Shown here one piece after another: positions 44,885 through 57,621 of a DNA stretch of 64,000 nucleotides. The stretch spans positions 1 through 64,000 of the forward strand of contig NZ_JAKSXX010000073.1 of assembly GCF_022829385.1 (NCBI RefSeq), given 5' to 3'. The notes under the pieces were generated by a model. It did not search any database and was not told the DNA's origin. It was given only the letters and a program-made list of their open reading frames with translations. Origin of the DNA: Methylobacterium sp. J-070. Its GTDB lineage: Bacteria > Pseudomonadota > Alphaproteobacteria > Rhizobiales > Beijerinckiaceae. A program made the position numbers and the translations under genes. Positions within the stretch are counted from its first letter, which is position 1. Each line of letters starts with the position of its first letter.

Positions 44885-45850
44885 ATGCTTCAGGCCGACG
44901 GCGCAGCCGACCCGAGCGGCACGTCCGGGTTCCGGCGCATGTTCGCCCCGGGCCGCCTGACGGTCGGCGTCTTCTTTCCCATCGAGGCATTCCAGCGCGA
45001 CCAGCCGACCATGCGCGATCAGGAGCGTCTGGCGGCTCGGGCGGAGGAACTCGGCTACGCGGCGCTCTGGACCCGCGACGTGCCCCTGCGGGATCCGAAC
45101 TTCGGCGACCTCGGGCAGGTCTATGACCCCTGGGTCTGGCTCGGCTGGATCGCCGCGCAGACGCGCGAGATCGCCCTGGCGACGGGATCGATCGTCCTCC
45201 CGCTCCGCCACCCGATCCATACCGCCAAGGCCGCCGCCTCCGTAGACCGGTTGTCGGGAGGCCGTTTCGTCATGGGGGTGGCCTCGGGCGACCGGCCGAT
45301 CGAATTCCCGGCCTTCGGCGTCCCCCTGGACGCGCGCGACGTCCTGTTTCGCGAGAGCTTCGTCGTCATCCGGAAGGTTCTCGAAGAGACCTTCCCCACC
45401 CTGCACTCGCGCTTCGGAGAGATGCTCGGCACCGTCGACCTCGTGCCGAAGCCGATCGGACGGCTGCCGATGCTCGTCACCGGATCGAGCCGGCAGAGCC
45501 CCGAGTGGATCGCCGAACATGCGGACGGCTGGATCACCTACCCGCGCTCGCTGGACCGCCAAGCCGACCTTGCGGCCCGGTGGCGGGCCACCACCGCGGC
45601 GGTGGCGCCGGGCACGTTCAAGCCCTTCGCCCAATCCCTCTACATCGATCTGCACGCCGAGCCCGATCACCCGCCGCAACCCATCCACCTCGGGTTCCGC
45701 AGCGGTCGCAAAGCCCTCCTCGACTTTCTCGTCGCGCTCCGCGCGATCGGCGTCCACCACGTTATCCTGAACCTCAAGTACGGCGCCCGCAGCGCCGGCG
45801 AGGTGCTCGACGAGATCGGCCGCGAGGTGCTGCCGCAGCTGAAGGCCTAG
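44885..45850 (+). CDS. Luciferase-like flavin oxidoreductase (BA3436-type)
   Basis: A 321-residue LLM-class flavin-dependent oxidoreductase with a TIM-barrel. The N-terminal LTVGVFFPIEAFQRDQPTMRDQERLAARAEELGYAALWTRDVPL and the middle LSGGRFVMGVASGDRPIEF resemble the BA3436-type subgroup. The coenzyme is probably FMN or F420, and the substrate is unknown. CGGAG lies upstream of the ATG. Its stop codon overlaps the convergent Crp/Fnr gene's stop, and a Crp/Fnr-type box precedes it, so it is probably in that regulator's regulon. Confidence 0.88.
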   Translation: MLQADGAADPSGTSGFRRMFAPGRLTVGVFFPIEAFQRDQPTMRDQERLAARAEELGYAALWTRDVPLRDPNFGDLGQVYDPWVWLGWIAAQTREIALATGSIVLPLRHPIHTAKAAASVDRLSGGRFVMGVASGDRPIEFPAFGVPLDARDVLFRESFVVIRKVLEETFPTLHSRFGEMLGTVDLVPKPIGRLPMLVTGSSRQSPEWIAEHADGWITYPRSLDRQADLAARWRATTAAVAPGTFKPFAQSLYIDLHAEPDHPPQPIHLGFRSGRKALLDFLVALRAIGVHHVILNLKYGARSAGEVLDEIGREVLPQLKA

Positions 45851-46551
45851 CTGGAACCGCGCATCAGGCCGCCGCTCATGCGCTGCAGGGCACCGGGATC
45901 GAGGAGGGTGACGTAGCGCCCGCGCGTGCTGATCAGCCCATCCTGGCGCAGGGTGGTGAATGTGCGGCTCACGGTCTCGCTCGACAGACCGAGATAGTCG
46001 CCGATGTCGGTGCGCGACATCGGCAGCTCGATCGATCGACCGGCCGAAACCCTGCACATCAGGTCGATCAGGAAATACGCGAGCTTCTGGGTCGCGCTGG
46101 CGCGGCCGAGCACCGAGAGATCCTGGGCGCGTTCCGTCATCCGCAGCAGCCACGACCAGAGCTCGTTCGCGATCTGCGAGTCCGACGCCGCGAGCGCGTC
46201 CAGCCGGGAGCGGGAACAGCGTACGGCCCGCGTGTCGCTGACCGCCTCGGCGGACGAGGCATGCACCGGGGCGCGCTCCATCCCGAAGAACTCCCCGGAG
46301 AGATGGAACCCGCGCACGACCCGTTTGCCGTCGCGACTGACGTTGGTCGTCCGGACCATCCCGGCCACCACCCAGTAGACGAAATCGCCGGCATCGCCCT
46401 CGGCATAGAGGGTCACGCCGGGCGGGAAATGGTCGACCCGGCCGAGAGGGGTGATGCGAGCCAGCGTGAGATCGCCGGTGGTGCGGGCCGAAGCGGGCGG
46501 CCAATCAACGCGAGGGCCGGGAGCGGGCACTGCGTGACCAGGCTGCAGCAT
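45847..46551 (-). CDS. Crp/Fnr-family regulator, FixK-like
   Basis: A 234-residue regulator. The cyclic-nucleotide-like sensor domain covers about residues 35-130 (FPPGVTLYAEGDAGDFVYWVVAGMVRTTNVSRDGKRVV). A dimer helix follows, then an HTH at about 178-205: SRTDIGDYLGLSSETVSRTF. Recognition residues E192, S195 and R196 match FNR's E-x-x-S-R, which reads TGA half-sites. Only two isolated cysteines (C112, C166) are present, so no FNR-type 4Fe-4S cluster is likely. It is the best candidate for the ten CTGA-N6-TCAG boxes in this island. GAGGGGAG precedes the chosen ATG. Confidence 0.92.
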   Translation of the reverse strand: MLQPGHAVPAPGPRVDWPPASARTTGDLTLARITPLGRVDHFPPGVTLYAEGDAGDFVYWVVAGMVRTTNVSRDGKRVVRGFHLSGEFFGMERAPVHASSAEAVSDTRAVRCSRSRLDALAASDSQIANELWSWLLRMTERAQDLSVLGRASATQKLAYFLIDLMCRVSAGRSIELPMSRTDIGDYLGLSSETVSRTFTTLRQDGLISTRGRYVTLLDPGALQRMSGGLMRGSS

Positions 46552-46859
46552 GATGCTCCCCTCTCGCGAGCCCCTTAGATCGGGCATCGCGGCATTTCGC
46601 ACCATGCGGAGGGCACCTAGGGACTATCCCGGGTCCGAACCGCCATCTGTGCGGGCCGGCGGCTTCCTGGGAATCGACGGGCACCGCGTGGCGATTCCGG
46701 ACGCGACCGTCGCGCTCGACCACGCGGGCGCGACGACCACGCGCCCGGGTCCAAGCCGGGACGCGCCGAAGACGCCGCCCGATGGCCGCGACCGGATCCG
46801 GGATTGTCGCCGAACGGGCGTGCCGGTCGTCGATCCGCGCGTGTCCGAAGGCGCCGGAA
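46552..46859. other. Gene-free spacer between Crp/Fnr and peroxiredoxin genes
   Basis: About 308 bp upstream of the regulator. I see no CTGA-N6-TCAG box close to the regulator's own start, so autoregulation is not evident. Confidence 0.35.
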
Positions 46860-46873
46860 CTGATGCTCGTCAG
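46860..46873 (+). promoter_or_regulatory. Crp/Fnr-type box, CTGATGCTCGTCAG
   Basis: An exact CTGA-N6-TCAG palindrome. The predicted start near 46908 is 34 bp before the peroxiredoxin gene, with TAGTCA as a possible -10. Confidence 0.68.
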
Positions 46874-46941
46874 TGTTGAGAGGCCCCGTCTCGTAGTCAG
46901 ATGCGCGATGGCCGGACAGCAGCCTTTCCGGGAGATTCAGG

Positions 46942-47454
46942 ATGGGACAGGTCTTAGCGCCCGGGGTCACGGCGCCCGATTTCACGCTCCACGTCACACC
47001 CGACCAGACTCTCTCGTTGAGCGACCTGCGCGGACGACCGGCTATTCTGGCGTTCTATCCCGCGGATTGGAGCCCCGTCTGCGGAGATCAGATGGCGGTC
47101 TACAATCAGGTGCTGCCGGAATTCAGGGAGCACGACGCCGAGGTGGTCGGAATCTCCGTCGATAGTGCTTGGTGCCATCAGGCCTTCGCCGAGACACGCC
47201 ACCTCCATTTTCCGCTGCTCGCGGACTTCGAGCCCAAGGGTGCGATCGCCCGGCAATACGGCGCCTACCGTGACGGCGAAGGTGTCTGCGAGCGGGCGCT
47301 GTTCGTCGTGGATCGCGATGGGATCATCTTCTGGAGTTACCGCTCCCCGATCGCCGTCAACCCCGGTGCAGACGGCATCCTCGATGCGCTGGATCGACTT
47401 GAGAAACAGGAGAACAGCGATGGCCGAGCTCAAAGTGCCGGTAACGGCGGCTGA
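46942..47454 (+). CDS. Peroxiredoxin (AhpC/TSA family)
   Basis: A 170-residue thiol peroxidase. The fold is clear: GVTAPDFTLHV, LSDLRGRPAILAFYPADWSPVCGDQM with the peroxidatic cysteine in SPVC, then VVGISVDSAWCHQAFAE and FPLLADFEPKGAIARQYGAY. Additional cysteines (AWCHQ, GVCERAL) could resolve the disulphide. It would reduce H2O2 or organic peroxides using thioredoxin. It overlaps the DsbA-like gene by 35 bp, so they form one unit behind a Crp/Fnr-type box. Confidence 0.9.
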   Translation: MGQVLAPGVTAPDFTLHVTPDQTLSLSDLRGRPAILAFYPADWSPVCGDQMAVYNQVLPEFREHDAEVVGISVDSAWCHQAFAETRHLHFPLLADFEPKGAIARQYGAYRDGEGVCERALFVVDRDGIIFWSYRSPIAVNPGADGILDALDRLEKQENSDGRAQSAGNGG

Positions 47455-47950
47455 TCACGCCCGGGGTGGTGCCAACGGGCAGGTGGTCCTCGTCGAGTAC
47501 GGTGACTACGAATGTCCCTACTGCCGTCTCGCGCATGTTCAGGTCATGCAGCTCGGCAGGCACTTCGGCGACGACCTCACCTACGTGTTCCGCCATTTCC
47601 CGCTGACCGAAATCCACCCGTTTGCGGAGCCGGCCGCCGAGGCGGCGGAGTTCGCGGGGGCCCAGGGCCGGTTCTGGGACATGCACGATGCGATCTATGC
47701 GCATCAGGAACAGTTGAGCCTGCTGTTCCTCATGGGTGCAGCCCGGGCGCTCGGCCTGTCGGAGCGCACGCTCGAGGTCGCCCTCGAGGCGCACACCTAT
47801 GCACCGAAGGTGGCGCAGGATTTTCGGGGCGGCATCCGGAGCGGCGTCAACGGGACCCCGACCTTCTTCATCAACGGCCATCGGCATGATGGTCCGTTCG
47901 ACTACCAGCATCTGGCGGATGCCATTCAGTCCGTGCGTTCCGGGCTGTAG
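47420..47950 (+). CDS. DsbA-like thioredoxin-fold protein
   Basis: A 176-residue DsbA-family protein with active site C-P-Y-C in VEYGDYECPYCRLAHVQVMQL and cis-proline region SGVNGTPTFFINGHRHDG. It lacks a signal peptide, so it should act in the cytoplasm, unlike canonical DsbA; similar proteins are fused to or linked with NhaA antiporters or peroxiredoxins. It probably serves as a thiol partner of the overlapping peroxiredoxin. Confidence 0.88.
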   Translation: MAELKVPVTAADHARGGANGQVVLVEYGDYECPYCRLAHVQVMQLGRHFGDDLTYVFRHFPLTEIHPFAEPAAEAAEFAGAQGRFWDMHDAIYAHQEQLSLLFLMGAARALGLSERTLEVALEAHTYAPKVAQDFRGGIRSGVNGTPTFFINGHRHDGPFDYQHLADAIQSVRSGL

Positions 47951-48150
47951 CCCGCCTCGGCGGCGGACTTGGGCGGGCTGCGCGGGCGCGTCGGGGGCAA
48001 GTCGGCCCCCTGCGCGTCTGACGGGCAGACGACCTTCGAGCGTTCCTCGCACGACCAGGCGCCGGCACCGGTGCCTGCCGGCGCCACACTTCGTCAGGCA
48101 CCGAGACCCCGCGATGCCCGACCCTTCGAATAGAGAGCCCCCCGGCGAAA

Positions 48151-48164
48151 CTGATCCGCGTCAT
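48151..48164 (+). promoter_or_regulatory. Crp/Fnr-type box, CTGATCCGCGTCAT
   Basis: CTGA-N6-TCAT, one end mismatch. The predicted start near 48199 is about 87 bp before dnaK, with TAGCAT as a possible -10 at 48186-48191. It sits in the 335-bp spacer 47951-48285, in which no gene or CIRCE element is seen. Confidence 0.62.
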
Positions 48165-48285
48165 GTCCATGGACGACGCACGATGTAGCATCGGCCCGAC
48201 GCAGCATTCGACCCTCCGCAACAGGTATCGACCCGGCCTCGATCTCGATCGGTCTGCATCGCGCAGACATGAAGGAGTATCTCCC

Positions 48286-50193
<1,908 letters not shown>

Positions 50194-50335
50194 GGCCCGG
50201 GGCCGGCCCGAGATCTCCGGCTCCGCGGAGCGCGCTCCGGCACCCCCGCCTGCGACGGGTCCCGGCGGGGGAGGCCGGCCCGAGCCGGTGCGGAGGCTTC
50301 GCCGCGCGTCAGGCGTCCATCAACCGGGGTGAGCG

Positions 50336-52924
<2,589 letters not shown>

Positions 52925-52952
52925 CATCCCCCGCGCCGAAAGGAAGCCTGGT

Positions 52953-53561
52953 ATGCCTGAGAAGCCTTCGGATCACGCGAGCGCTCCGCCGGCCTCCGCC
53001 GGCCTGTCCGTGCCGGCGGAGGCCCCCGAGGCGAGCGCCGCCCCTCAATCGGGCACGGACGCGACCGCAGCCCTGCAGGCCGAGAACGCCGCGCTTCAGG
53101 ACCGCGTCCTGCGGGCCTTGGCCGAAGCCGACAACACCCGGCGTCGGGCGCAGCGCGACCTGGAGGACGAGCGGCAATTCGCCGTGACGGGCCTCGCCCG
53201 CGAGCTTCTGCCGGTTCTGGACAATCTGCGCCGGGCCATCGTCGCGTCGGAGCAGCCGGCGTCGCAGGGCGCGTCCCTCACCGACGGGGTGCGCGCCACG
53301 GAGCGCCTCCTGATGGGGGTCCTGCAGCGCGTCGGCGTACAGCAGGTCGCTGCCCTCGGCGCGCCGTTCGATCCGTCGCGGCACGAGGCCATGATGGAGG
53401 TCGACGATCCGGCGACCGCGCCCGGGACCGTCCGCGACGTCATGGAGGATGGCTACGTCATCCACGATCGGCTGCTGCGCCCCGCCCGGGTCACCGTGAC
53501 CCGCCGCGGAGCGTCTCGGGACGATCACCCCGGGCACGATCCCTTGAATCGGCATCCCTAG
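52953..53561 (+). CDS. grpE: Nucleotide exchange factor GrpE
   Basis: A 202-residue GrpE, the ADP-release factor for DnaK. After a disordered Ala/Pro-rich N-terminus of about 40 residues comes the long coiled-coil (LQAENAALQDRVLRALAEADNTRRRAQRD...FAVTGLARELLPVLDNLRRAI). The beta-wing follows with GAPFDPSRHEAMMEVDDPATAPGTV and GYVIHDRLLRPARVTV. It lies 28 bp after clpB with AAAGGAAG upstream of the ATG, and dnaJ-like cbpA follows. Confidence 0.94.
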   Translation: MPEKPSDHASAPPASAGLSVPAEAPEASAAPQSGTDATAALQAENAALQDRVLRALAEADNTRRRAQRDLEDERQFAVTGLARELLPVLDNLRRAIVASEQPASQGASLTDGVRATERLLMGVLQRVGVQQVAALGAPFDPSRHEAMMEVDDPATAPGTVRDVMEDGYVIHDRLLRPARVTVTRRGASRDDHPGHDPLNRHP

Positions 53562-53616
53562 GGCGTCGTCCCCAACGGAGGCAGGCTTCGCCACACGACG
53601 GCGCGGGGAGGAAGCG

Positions 53617-54492
53617 TTGAGCGACGATCCCTATGCGATTCTCGGTGTGAAGAGCGATGCCTCCCCGGAGCAGATCCGGAAGACCTACCGCAAGCTCGCG
53701 CGCAAACTGCATCCGGACTTGAACCCCGGCAATACGGAGGCGGAAGAGCAGTTCAAGAACGTGTCGCGTGCCTATGACCTGTTGAACGATCCGGAGAAGC
53801 GCGCCCGTTTCGATCGCGGCGAGATCGACATCTCCGGCGTCGAGCGGCCCCGCCAGCGCTACTACCGCGATTTTACGGGGCCCTCCGCCGACCATGCCTA
53901 TGCGAGCGACGCGGGCTTTGCGGACTTCGATACCGACGACATCCTCTCGGAGATCTTCGGCCGCCGGGGACGGTCGAACTTCCGGCGCCGGGGCGCGGAT
54001 GTCCGCTACCATCTCGACCTCGACTTCCTCGACGCGGTCAACGGCACCACGCGCCCGGTGACCCTGCCGGACGGCGCGACGCTCGACGTCCGGATCCCGG
54101 CGGGCACCCGCGAGGGACAGACGCTGCGCCTGCGCGGCAAGGGCGAGCCGGGTGCGGGCGGCGCGCCGCCGGGCGATGCGCTGATCGAGATCGGCGTCCG
54201 CCCGCACTCGGTCTTCCGGCGCAAAGGCGACGACATCCATTTCGAACAGGGCGTGCCGCTGCACGAGGCGGTGCTCGGGGGCCGCATCACGGTGTCGACC
54301 CCGGCCGGGCCCGTGACCGTGACGATCCCGAAATGGAGCAATTCCGGCACGGTGCTTCGCCTCAAGGGCAAGGGCGTCCAGAGGTCGGACGGGACGGCGG
54401 GCGACGGCTACGTCAAGCTGCTGATCAAGCTGCCGGACAAGCCCGATCCCGAGCTCGAACGCGCGATCGCCGCGTGGCATCGAAATCTGTGA
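53617..54492 (+). CDS. cbpA: DnaJ-type co-chaperone CbpA
   Basis: A 291-residue class B J-protein. The J domain at residues 1-70 has DPYAILGVKSDASPEQIRKTYRKLARKLHPDLNPGN, with the HPD motif that stimulates DnaK. There is no cysteine-rich zinc finger; a short linker leads to two C-terminal substrate-binding beta domains (YHLDLDFLDAVNGTTRPVTLPDGATLDVRIPAG and RITVSTPAGPVTVTIPKWSNSGTVLRLKGKG). The start codon is TTG, placed 5 nt after GGGGAGG. cbpM follows 13 bp downstream. Confidence 0.93.
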   Translation: MSDDPYAILGVKSDASPEQIRKTYRKLARKLHPDLNPGNTEAEEQFKNVSRAYDLLNDPEKRARFDRGEIDISGVERPRQRYYRDFTGPSADHAYASDAGFADFDTDDILSEIFGRRGRSNFRRRGADVRYHLDLDFLDAVNGTTRPVTLPDGATLDVRIPAGTREGQTLRLRGKGEPGAGGAPPGDALIEIGVRPHSVFRRKGDDIHFEQGVPLHEAVLGGRITVSTPAGPVTVTIPKWSNSGTVLRLKGKGVQRSDGTAGDGYVKLLIKLPDKPDPELERAIAAWHRNL

Positions 54493-54505
54493 CGAGGGGG
54501 ACGGT

Positions 54506-54829
54506 ATGGACGAGCGCGAATTTCTGGCTCGGGCGGACCTGCGCCCCGACAAGCTTCAGATCTGGCTCGAGACCGGCTGGCTCGTACCGGCGTTCCGGGA
54601 GGGCGTCTGGCATTACGTCGAGATCGATCTCGCCAGGGCCCAGCTGATCCGGGATCTGCAGCACGATCTCGGGATCAACGACGACGGCATCGCGGTCGTG
54701 CTCGATCTCATCGATCAGGTCGGCGGCTTGCGGCATGTGCTGCAGGCGATCCTGCGAGCCCTGCAGGCGCAGCCCGCCGCGATCCGCCGGCAGATCGTCG
54801 ATGCCTGCGCGGCGGATCGCCGATCCTGA
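54506..54829 (+). CDS. cbpM: CbpM-like chaperone modulator
   Basis: A 107-residue MerR_2-type protein related to CbpM, the specific inhibitor of CbpA. It contains a winged-helix-like core (LRPDKLQIWLETGWLVPAFREGVWHYVEIDLARAQLIRDLQHDLGINDDGIAVVLDLIDQV). It is directly after cbpA in the same operon, as in many proteobacteria, which supports the call. It probably tunes J-protein binding to DnaK and DNA. Confidence 0.88.
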   Translation: MDEREFLARADLRPDKLQIWLETGWLVPAFREGVWHYVEIDLARAQLIRDLQHDLGINDDGIAVVLDLIDQVGGLRHVLQAILRALQAQPAAIRRQIVDACAADRRS

Positions 54830-54836
54830 AGTCAAA

Positions 54837-54850
54837 CTGACCGGCGTCAG
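54837..54850 (+). promoter_or_regulatory. Crp/Fnr-type box, CTGACCGGCGTCAG
   Basis: An exact CTGA-N6-TCAG palindrome just after cbpM. The predicted start near 54885 is about 67 bp before hsp20, giving that gene its own promoter. Confidence 0.68.
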
Positions 54851-54951
54851 GGCTGCGATGTCCTCTATCGGCTAATCCAACGCGATCCCGCCGCCTCGAA
54901 CAGGGAAGCGAGCCGGCGGGATTCGGCCAATCCTCAGCGAGGATCGACACC

Positions 54952-55554
54952 ATGTCTCGAGGACCAGTTGCCTTCCAGCGGTCGAGCAGTGCGACGCGGC
55001 GCGGCATGCCGAGCCCGATGTTGACGCCGCTTCTCGCCCTCTACCACGATATGAACCGTCTCCTCGAGGACGTGCCGGGGGCCGGTGCTGGAACCGAAAG
55101 TGCCGCCAGCCAAGCCGGCGCCATGATCCTCGTTCCGGACATCAACATCACCGAGACAGACCACAAGGTGCGCATCACCGCCGAGGTGCCCGGTGCGCGC
55201 GAGGCGGATGTCGAGGTGATGATCGATGAGGACACCTTGCTCATTCGCGCCGTCAAGGAGATCGAGCGCCAGGAAGACCGCCAGAATGCTCACGTGAGCG
55301 AGCGCATCTTCGGCACGTTCCAGCGCGCGCTCGCGCTGCCGTTCCGCGTCGATCCTGAACAGGTCGAGGCCCGGGTCGAGAATGGCGTGCTCACGATCAC
55401 GCTCCCGAAGGCCGAGGCTCAGCAGCGGACGCGCCGCGTGCAGGTTCGTGGCGCCAGCACGGACCAAGCCTCCGGATCCACGGGCACCCCCAGTCAGAAC
55501 GGCGCCGAGGCGAGCCAGCAGGCCAAGGCACCCGACCAGTCCACGCCGCATTGA
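54952..55554 (+). CDS. Small heat-shock protein Hsp20
   Basis: A 200-residue Hsp20/alpha-crystallin holdase. The N-terminal about 55 residues are Ser/Arg-rich and include LTPLLALYHDMNRLLED. The alpha-crystallin domain covers about residues 60-152 (IVPDINITETDHKVRITAEVPGARE..., FQRALALPFRVDPEQVEARVENGVLTITLPKAEA). The C-terminus is long, polar and Gln/Ser-rich. It follows the dnaK-cbpM unit and has its own Crp/Fnr-type box. Confidence 0.93.
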   Translation: MSRGPVAFQRSSSATRRGMPSPMLTPLLALYHDMNRLLEDVPGAGAGTESAASQAGAMILVPDINITETDHKVRITAEVPGAREADVEVMIDEDTLLIRAVKEIERQEDRQNAHVSERIFGTFQRALALPFRVDPEQVEARVENGVLTITLPKAEAQQRTRRVQVRGASTDQASGSTGTPSQNGAEASQQAKAPDQSTPH

Positions 55555-55605
55555 CGGACCCGGATCGCGGGCCGGTCCTTCCCGTACAGTCCAAACGGCG
55601 GGGCC

Positions 55606-55661
55606 GCATCGGATTGGCAAGGGCTCTCAGCCCCGCATGCCGGTTCGACACCGGCCGATAC
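55606..55661 (+). pseudogene. Degenerate tRNA-like remnant
   Basis: The segment holds a canonical T-arm, GCCGG-TTCGACA-CCGGC (55639-55655), preceded by an anticodon-loop-like CTCTCAG flanked by GGG/CCC. Outer segments GCATCG and CGATAC pair at five of six positions. The D-arm is missing. It could be a shortened tRNA-Glu-like scar or chance. The rest of 55555-55900 shows no gene. Confidence 0.22.
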
Positions 55662-55900
55662 TGATGTCGTGAACCCTTCGCCGGCCCGGATCGGGCGGGT
55701 GACGGGCCTCCAGCGGTCGTCGCAATCGCCTCCATGACCGCGTTGCTCGCCGCAGCCCTCATGGCGCTCGTCTTCGCCCGCGCACGCGGCCGGACCGCGA
55801 CCGCCGTCAGAGATGTGACGGCCGCCGGCCCCGGTCCGGCGCGGGGCCGGAACGGCGGTGACGTCCGCTTTCGCCGGGACAGTCCGGAAGGAACAGGCCG

Positions 55901-56200
55901 ATGGTCAAGTTTGCACTGTTCGTCATCTTGGAAGCCAAGCCCGGGCAGGAAGCGGCGGTCGAGGCGTTCCTGAGAGACAGCCGGCCCATCGTTCAAAACG
56001 AGCCCGGAACCGTCGCATGGTTCGGCCTCCGCATGGGCCCCTCGACGTTCGGAATTTTCGACGCGTTTCCCGATGAAGCGGGACGGCAAGCACATCTCTC
56101 CGGCCGCGTGGCGGCGGCCCTGACGGAGCGGGCGCCCGAGCTCTTCGCCTCGGCCCCGCGAATCGAGAAGCTCGACGTCCTCGCGGCCAAGCTGCCTTGA
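55901..56200 (+). CDS. ABM-like (antibiotic biosynthesis monooxygenase fold) protein
   Basis: A 99-residue dimeric alpha-beta-barrel protein: VKFALFVILEAKPGQEAAVEAFLRDSRPIVQNEPGTVAWFGLRMGPSTFGIFDAF is characteristic of the ABM/YgiN-like fold. These proteins include small monooxygenases and quinol oxidases. The substrate is unknown. It starts 15 bp after GGAAGGAA-like sequence, and the formaldehyde dehydrogenase gene follows 67 bp later on the same strand. Confidence 0.8.
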   Translation: MVKFALFVILEAKPGQEAAVEAFLRDSRPIVQNEPGTVAWFGLRMGPSTFGIFDAFPDEAGRQAHLSGRVAAALTERAPELFASAPRIEKLDVLAAKLP

Positions 56201-56267
56201 AAGGCCACGGCCAGGAGATCGCTGGGGACGATCAAACGTTCCGCAAGTCAGGGAAGGAACAACGATC

Positions 56268-57467
56268 ATGGCATCGAACAATCGGGTCATCACGTACATG
56301 GGACCGAAGAAGGTCGAGCTTCAAACCTTCGACTATCCGAAGCTCGTCGATCCAAAGGGCAACAAGACGCCGCACGGGGCGATCCTCAAGATCGTCACCA
56401 CCAACATCTGCGGCAGCGACCAGCATATCTACCGCGGGCGGTTCCCCGCTCCCGTGGGCATGGTGCTCGGCCACGAGATGACCGGCGAGGTGATCGAGAC
56501 CGGGCCCGACGTGCATTTCATCAAGAAGGGCGACCTTTGCTCGGTCCCGTTCAACGTCTCCTGCGGGCGATGCCGCAATTGCAAGGAGCGCCATACCGAC
56601 ACCTGCATGAACGTCAACGATGTGGTCGATTGCGGCGCCTACGGGTTCAATCTCGGCGGCTGGCAGGGCGGACAGTCCGACTATCTCATGGTTCCCTACG
56701 CCGACTGGAACCTGCTTCGCTTCCCCGACAAGGATCAGGCGCTGGCCAAGATCAAGGATCTGACCTTGCTCTCCGACATCCTGCCGACGGGCTTTCACGG
56801 CTGCATCCAGGCGGGCGTCAAACCCGGTTCGACGGTCTATATCGCGGGCGCAGGCCCCGTCGGCCGGTGCGCCGCCGCCTCCGCCCAGCTCCTGGGCGCC
56901 TCCTGCATCATCGTGGGCGACCTCAACAGCAAGCGCCTCGCCCTCGTGAAGAGCGCCGGGTATGAGACCGTCGATCTGTCCTCCGAAACACCCCTCGCCG
57001 ACCAGATCGAGGCGATCCTCGGCAAACGGGAGGTGGATTGCGGCGTCGATGCCGTCGGCTTCGAGGCGCACGGGGCCGGACCCGGCGCCGGAGAGGATCC
57101 GGCCGCCGTCCTCAACGCGATGATCGAGGTGGTCCGCGCCAACGGCGCCGTCGGCGCGCCCGGAATCTATACGGCGGGGGATCCCCAGGCCATCGACGCC
57201 GACGCCAAAGCCGGGCGGTATCGGATCGACTTCGGCAAGGCCTGGATCAAGTCGCCCCACATCTCGGCCGGGCAAGCGCCGATCATGCACTACAACCGCG
57301 ATCTGATGATGGCGATCCTCTGGGATCGCATGCCCTATCTCGGAAAGGTCGTGAACGTCGAGGTCATCCCGCTCGAACGCGCGCCCGACGCGTACCGGAT
57401 CTTCGATCAGGGCGCGCCCAAGAAGTTCGTCATCGATCCGCACAACACGACGAAACTGGCGGCCTGA
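56268..57467 (+). CDS. Zinc-dependent dehydrogenase, glutathione-independent formaldehyde dehydrogenase type
   Basis: A 399-residue medium-chain dehydrogenase resembling Pseudomonas FdhA, which oxidises formaldehyde with tightly bound NAD+ and without glutathione. Catalytic zinc ligands include C48 (NICGSDQH), H69 and E70 (GHEMTGEV). Structural zinc cysteines are C99, C102, C105 and C113. The Rossmann motif is VYIAGAGPVGRCAAASAQLLGA. The GWQGGQSDYLMVPYADWNLLRFPDKDQA segment is typical of this branch. In a methylotroph it may be a back-up aldehyde detoxification enzyme; related enzymes also dismutate aldehydes. Confidence 0.88.
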   Translation: MASNNRVITYMGPKKVELQTFDYPKLVDPKGNKTPHGAILKIVTTNICGSDQHIYRGRFPAPVGMVLGHEMTGEVIETGPDVHFIKKGDLCSVPFNVSCGRCRNCKERHTDTCMNVNDVVDCGAYGFNLGGWQGGQSDYLMVPYADWNLLRFPDKDQALAKIKDLTLLSDILPTGFHGCIQAGVKPGSTVYIAGAGPVGRCAAASAQLLGASCIIVGDLNSKRLALVKSAGYETVDLSSETPLADQIEAILGKREVDCGVDAVGFEAHGAGPGAGEDPAAVLNAMIEVVRANGAVGAPGIYTAGDPQAIDADAKAGRYRIDFGKAWIKSPHISAGQAPIMHYNRDLMMAILWDRMPYLGKVVNVEVIPLERAPDAYRIFDQGAPKKFVIDPHNTTKLAA

Positions 57468-57621
57468 GTCACCGCGGATGCCGTGGGCGCCGCGTCCGGG
57501 CGCCCGCGCCCATCGGCAAGGACCGGGGAGACCACAGGGGATCGGCCTCGCCCGGCCTTCGCGCCGGGCGATCGCTCCGCGCCGCACGCGCCTCCGGCGC
57601 GACCACCGAAGGACAATCGCC

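Noticed and set aside
48163..48285. An upstream in-frame start for DnaK
   Set aside because: It would add 41 residues before the universal [13 protein letters not shown] start and overlaps the regulatory box; the ATG at 48286 has GAAGGAG upstream.
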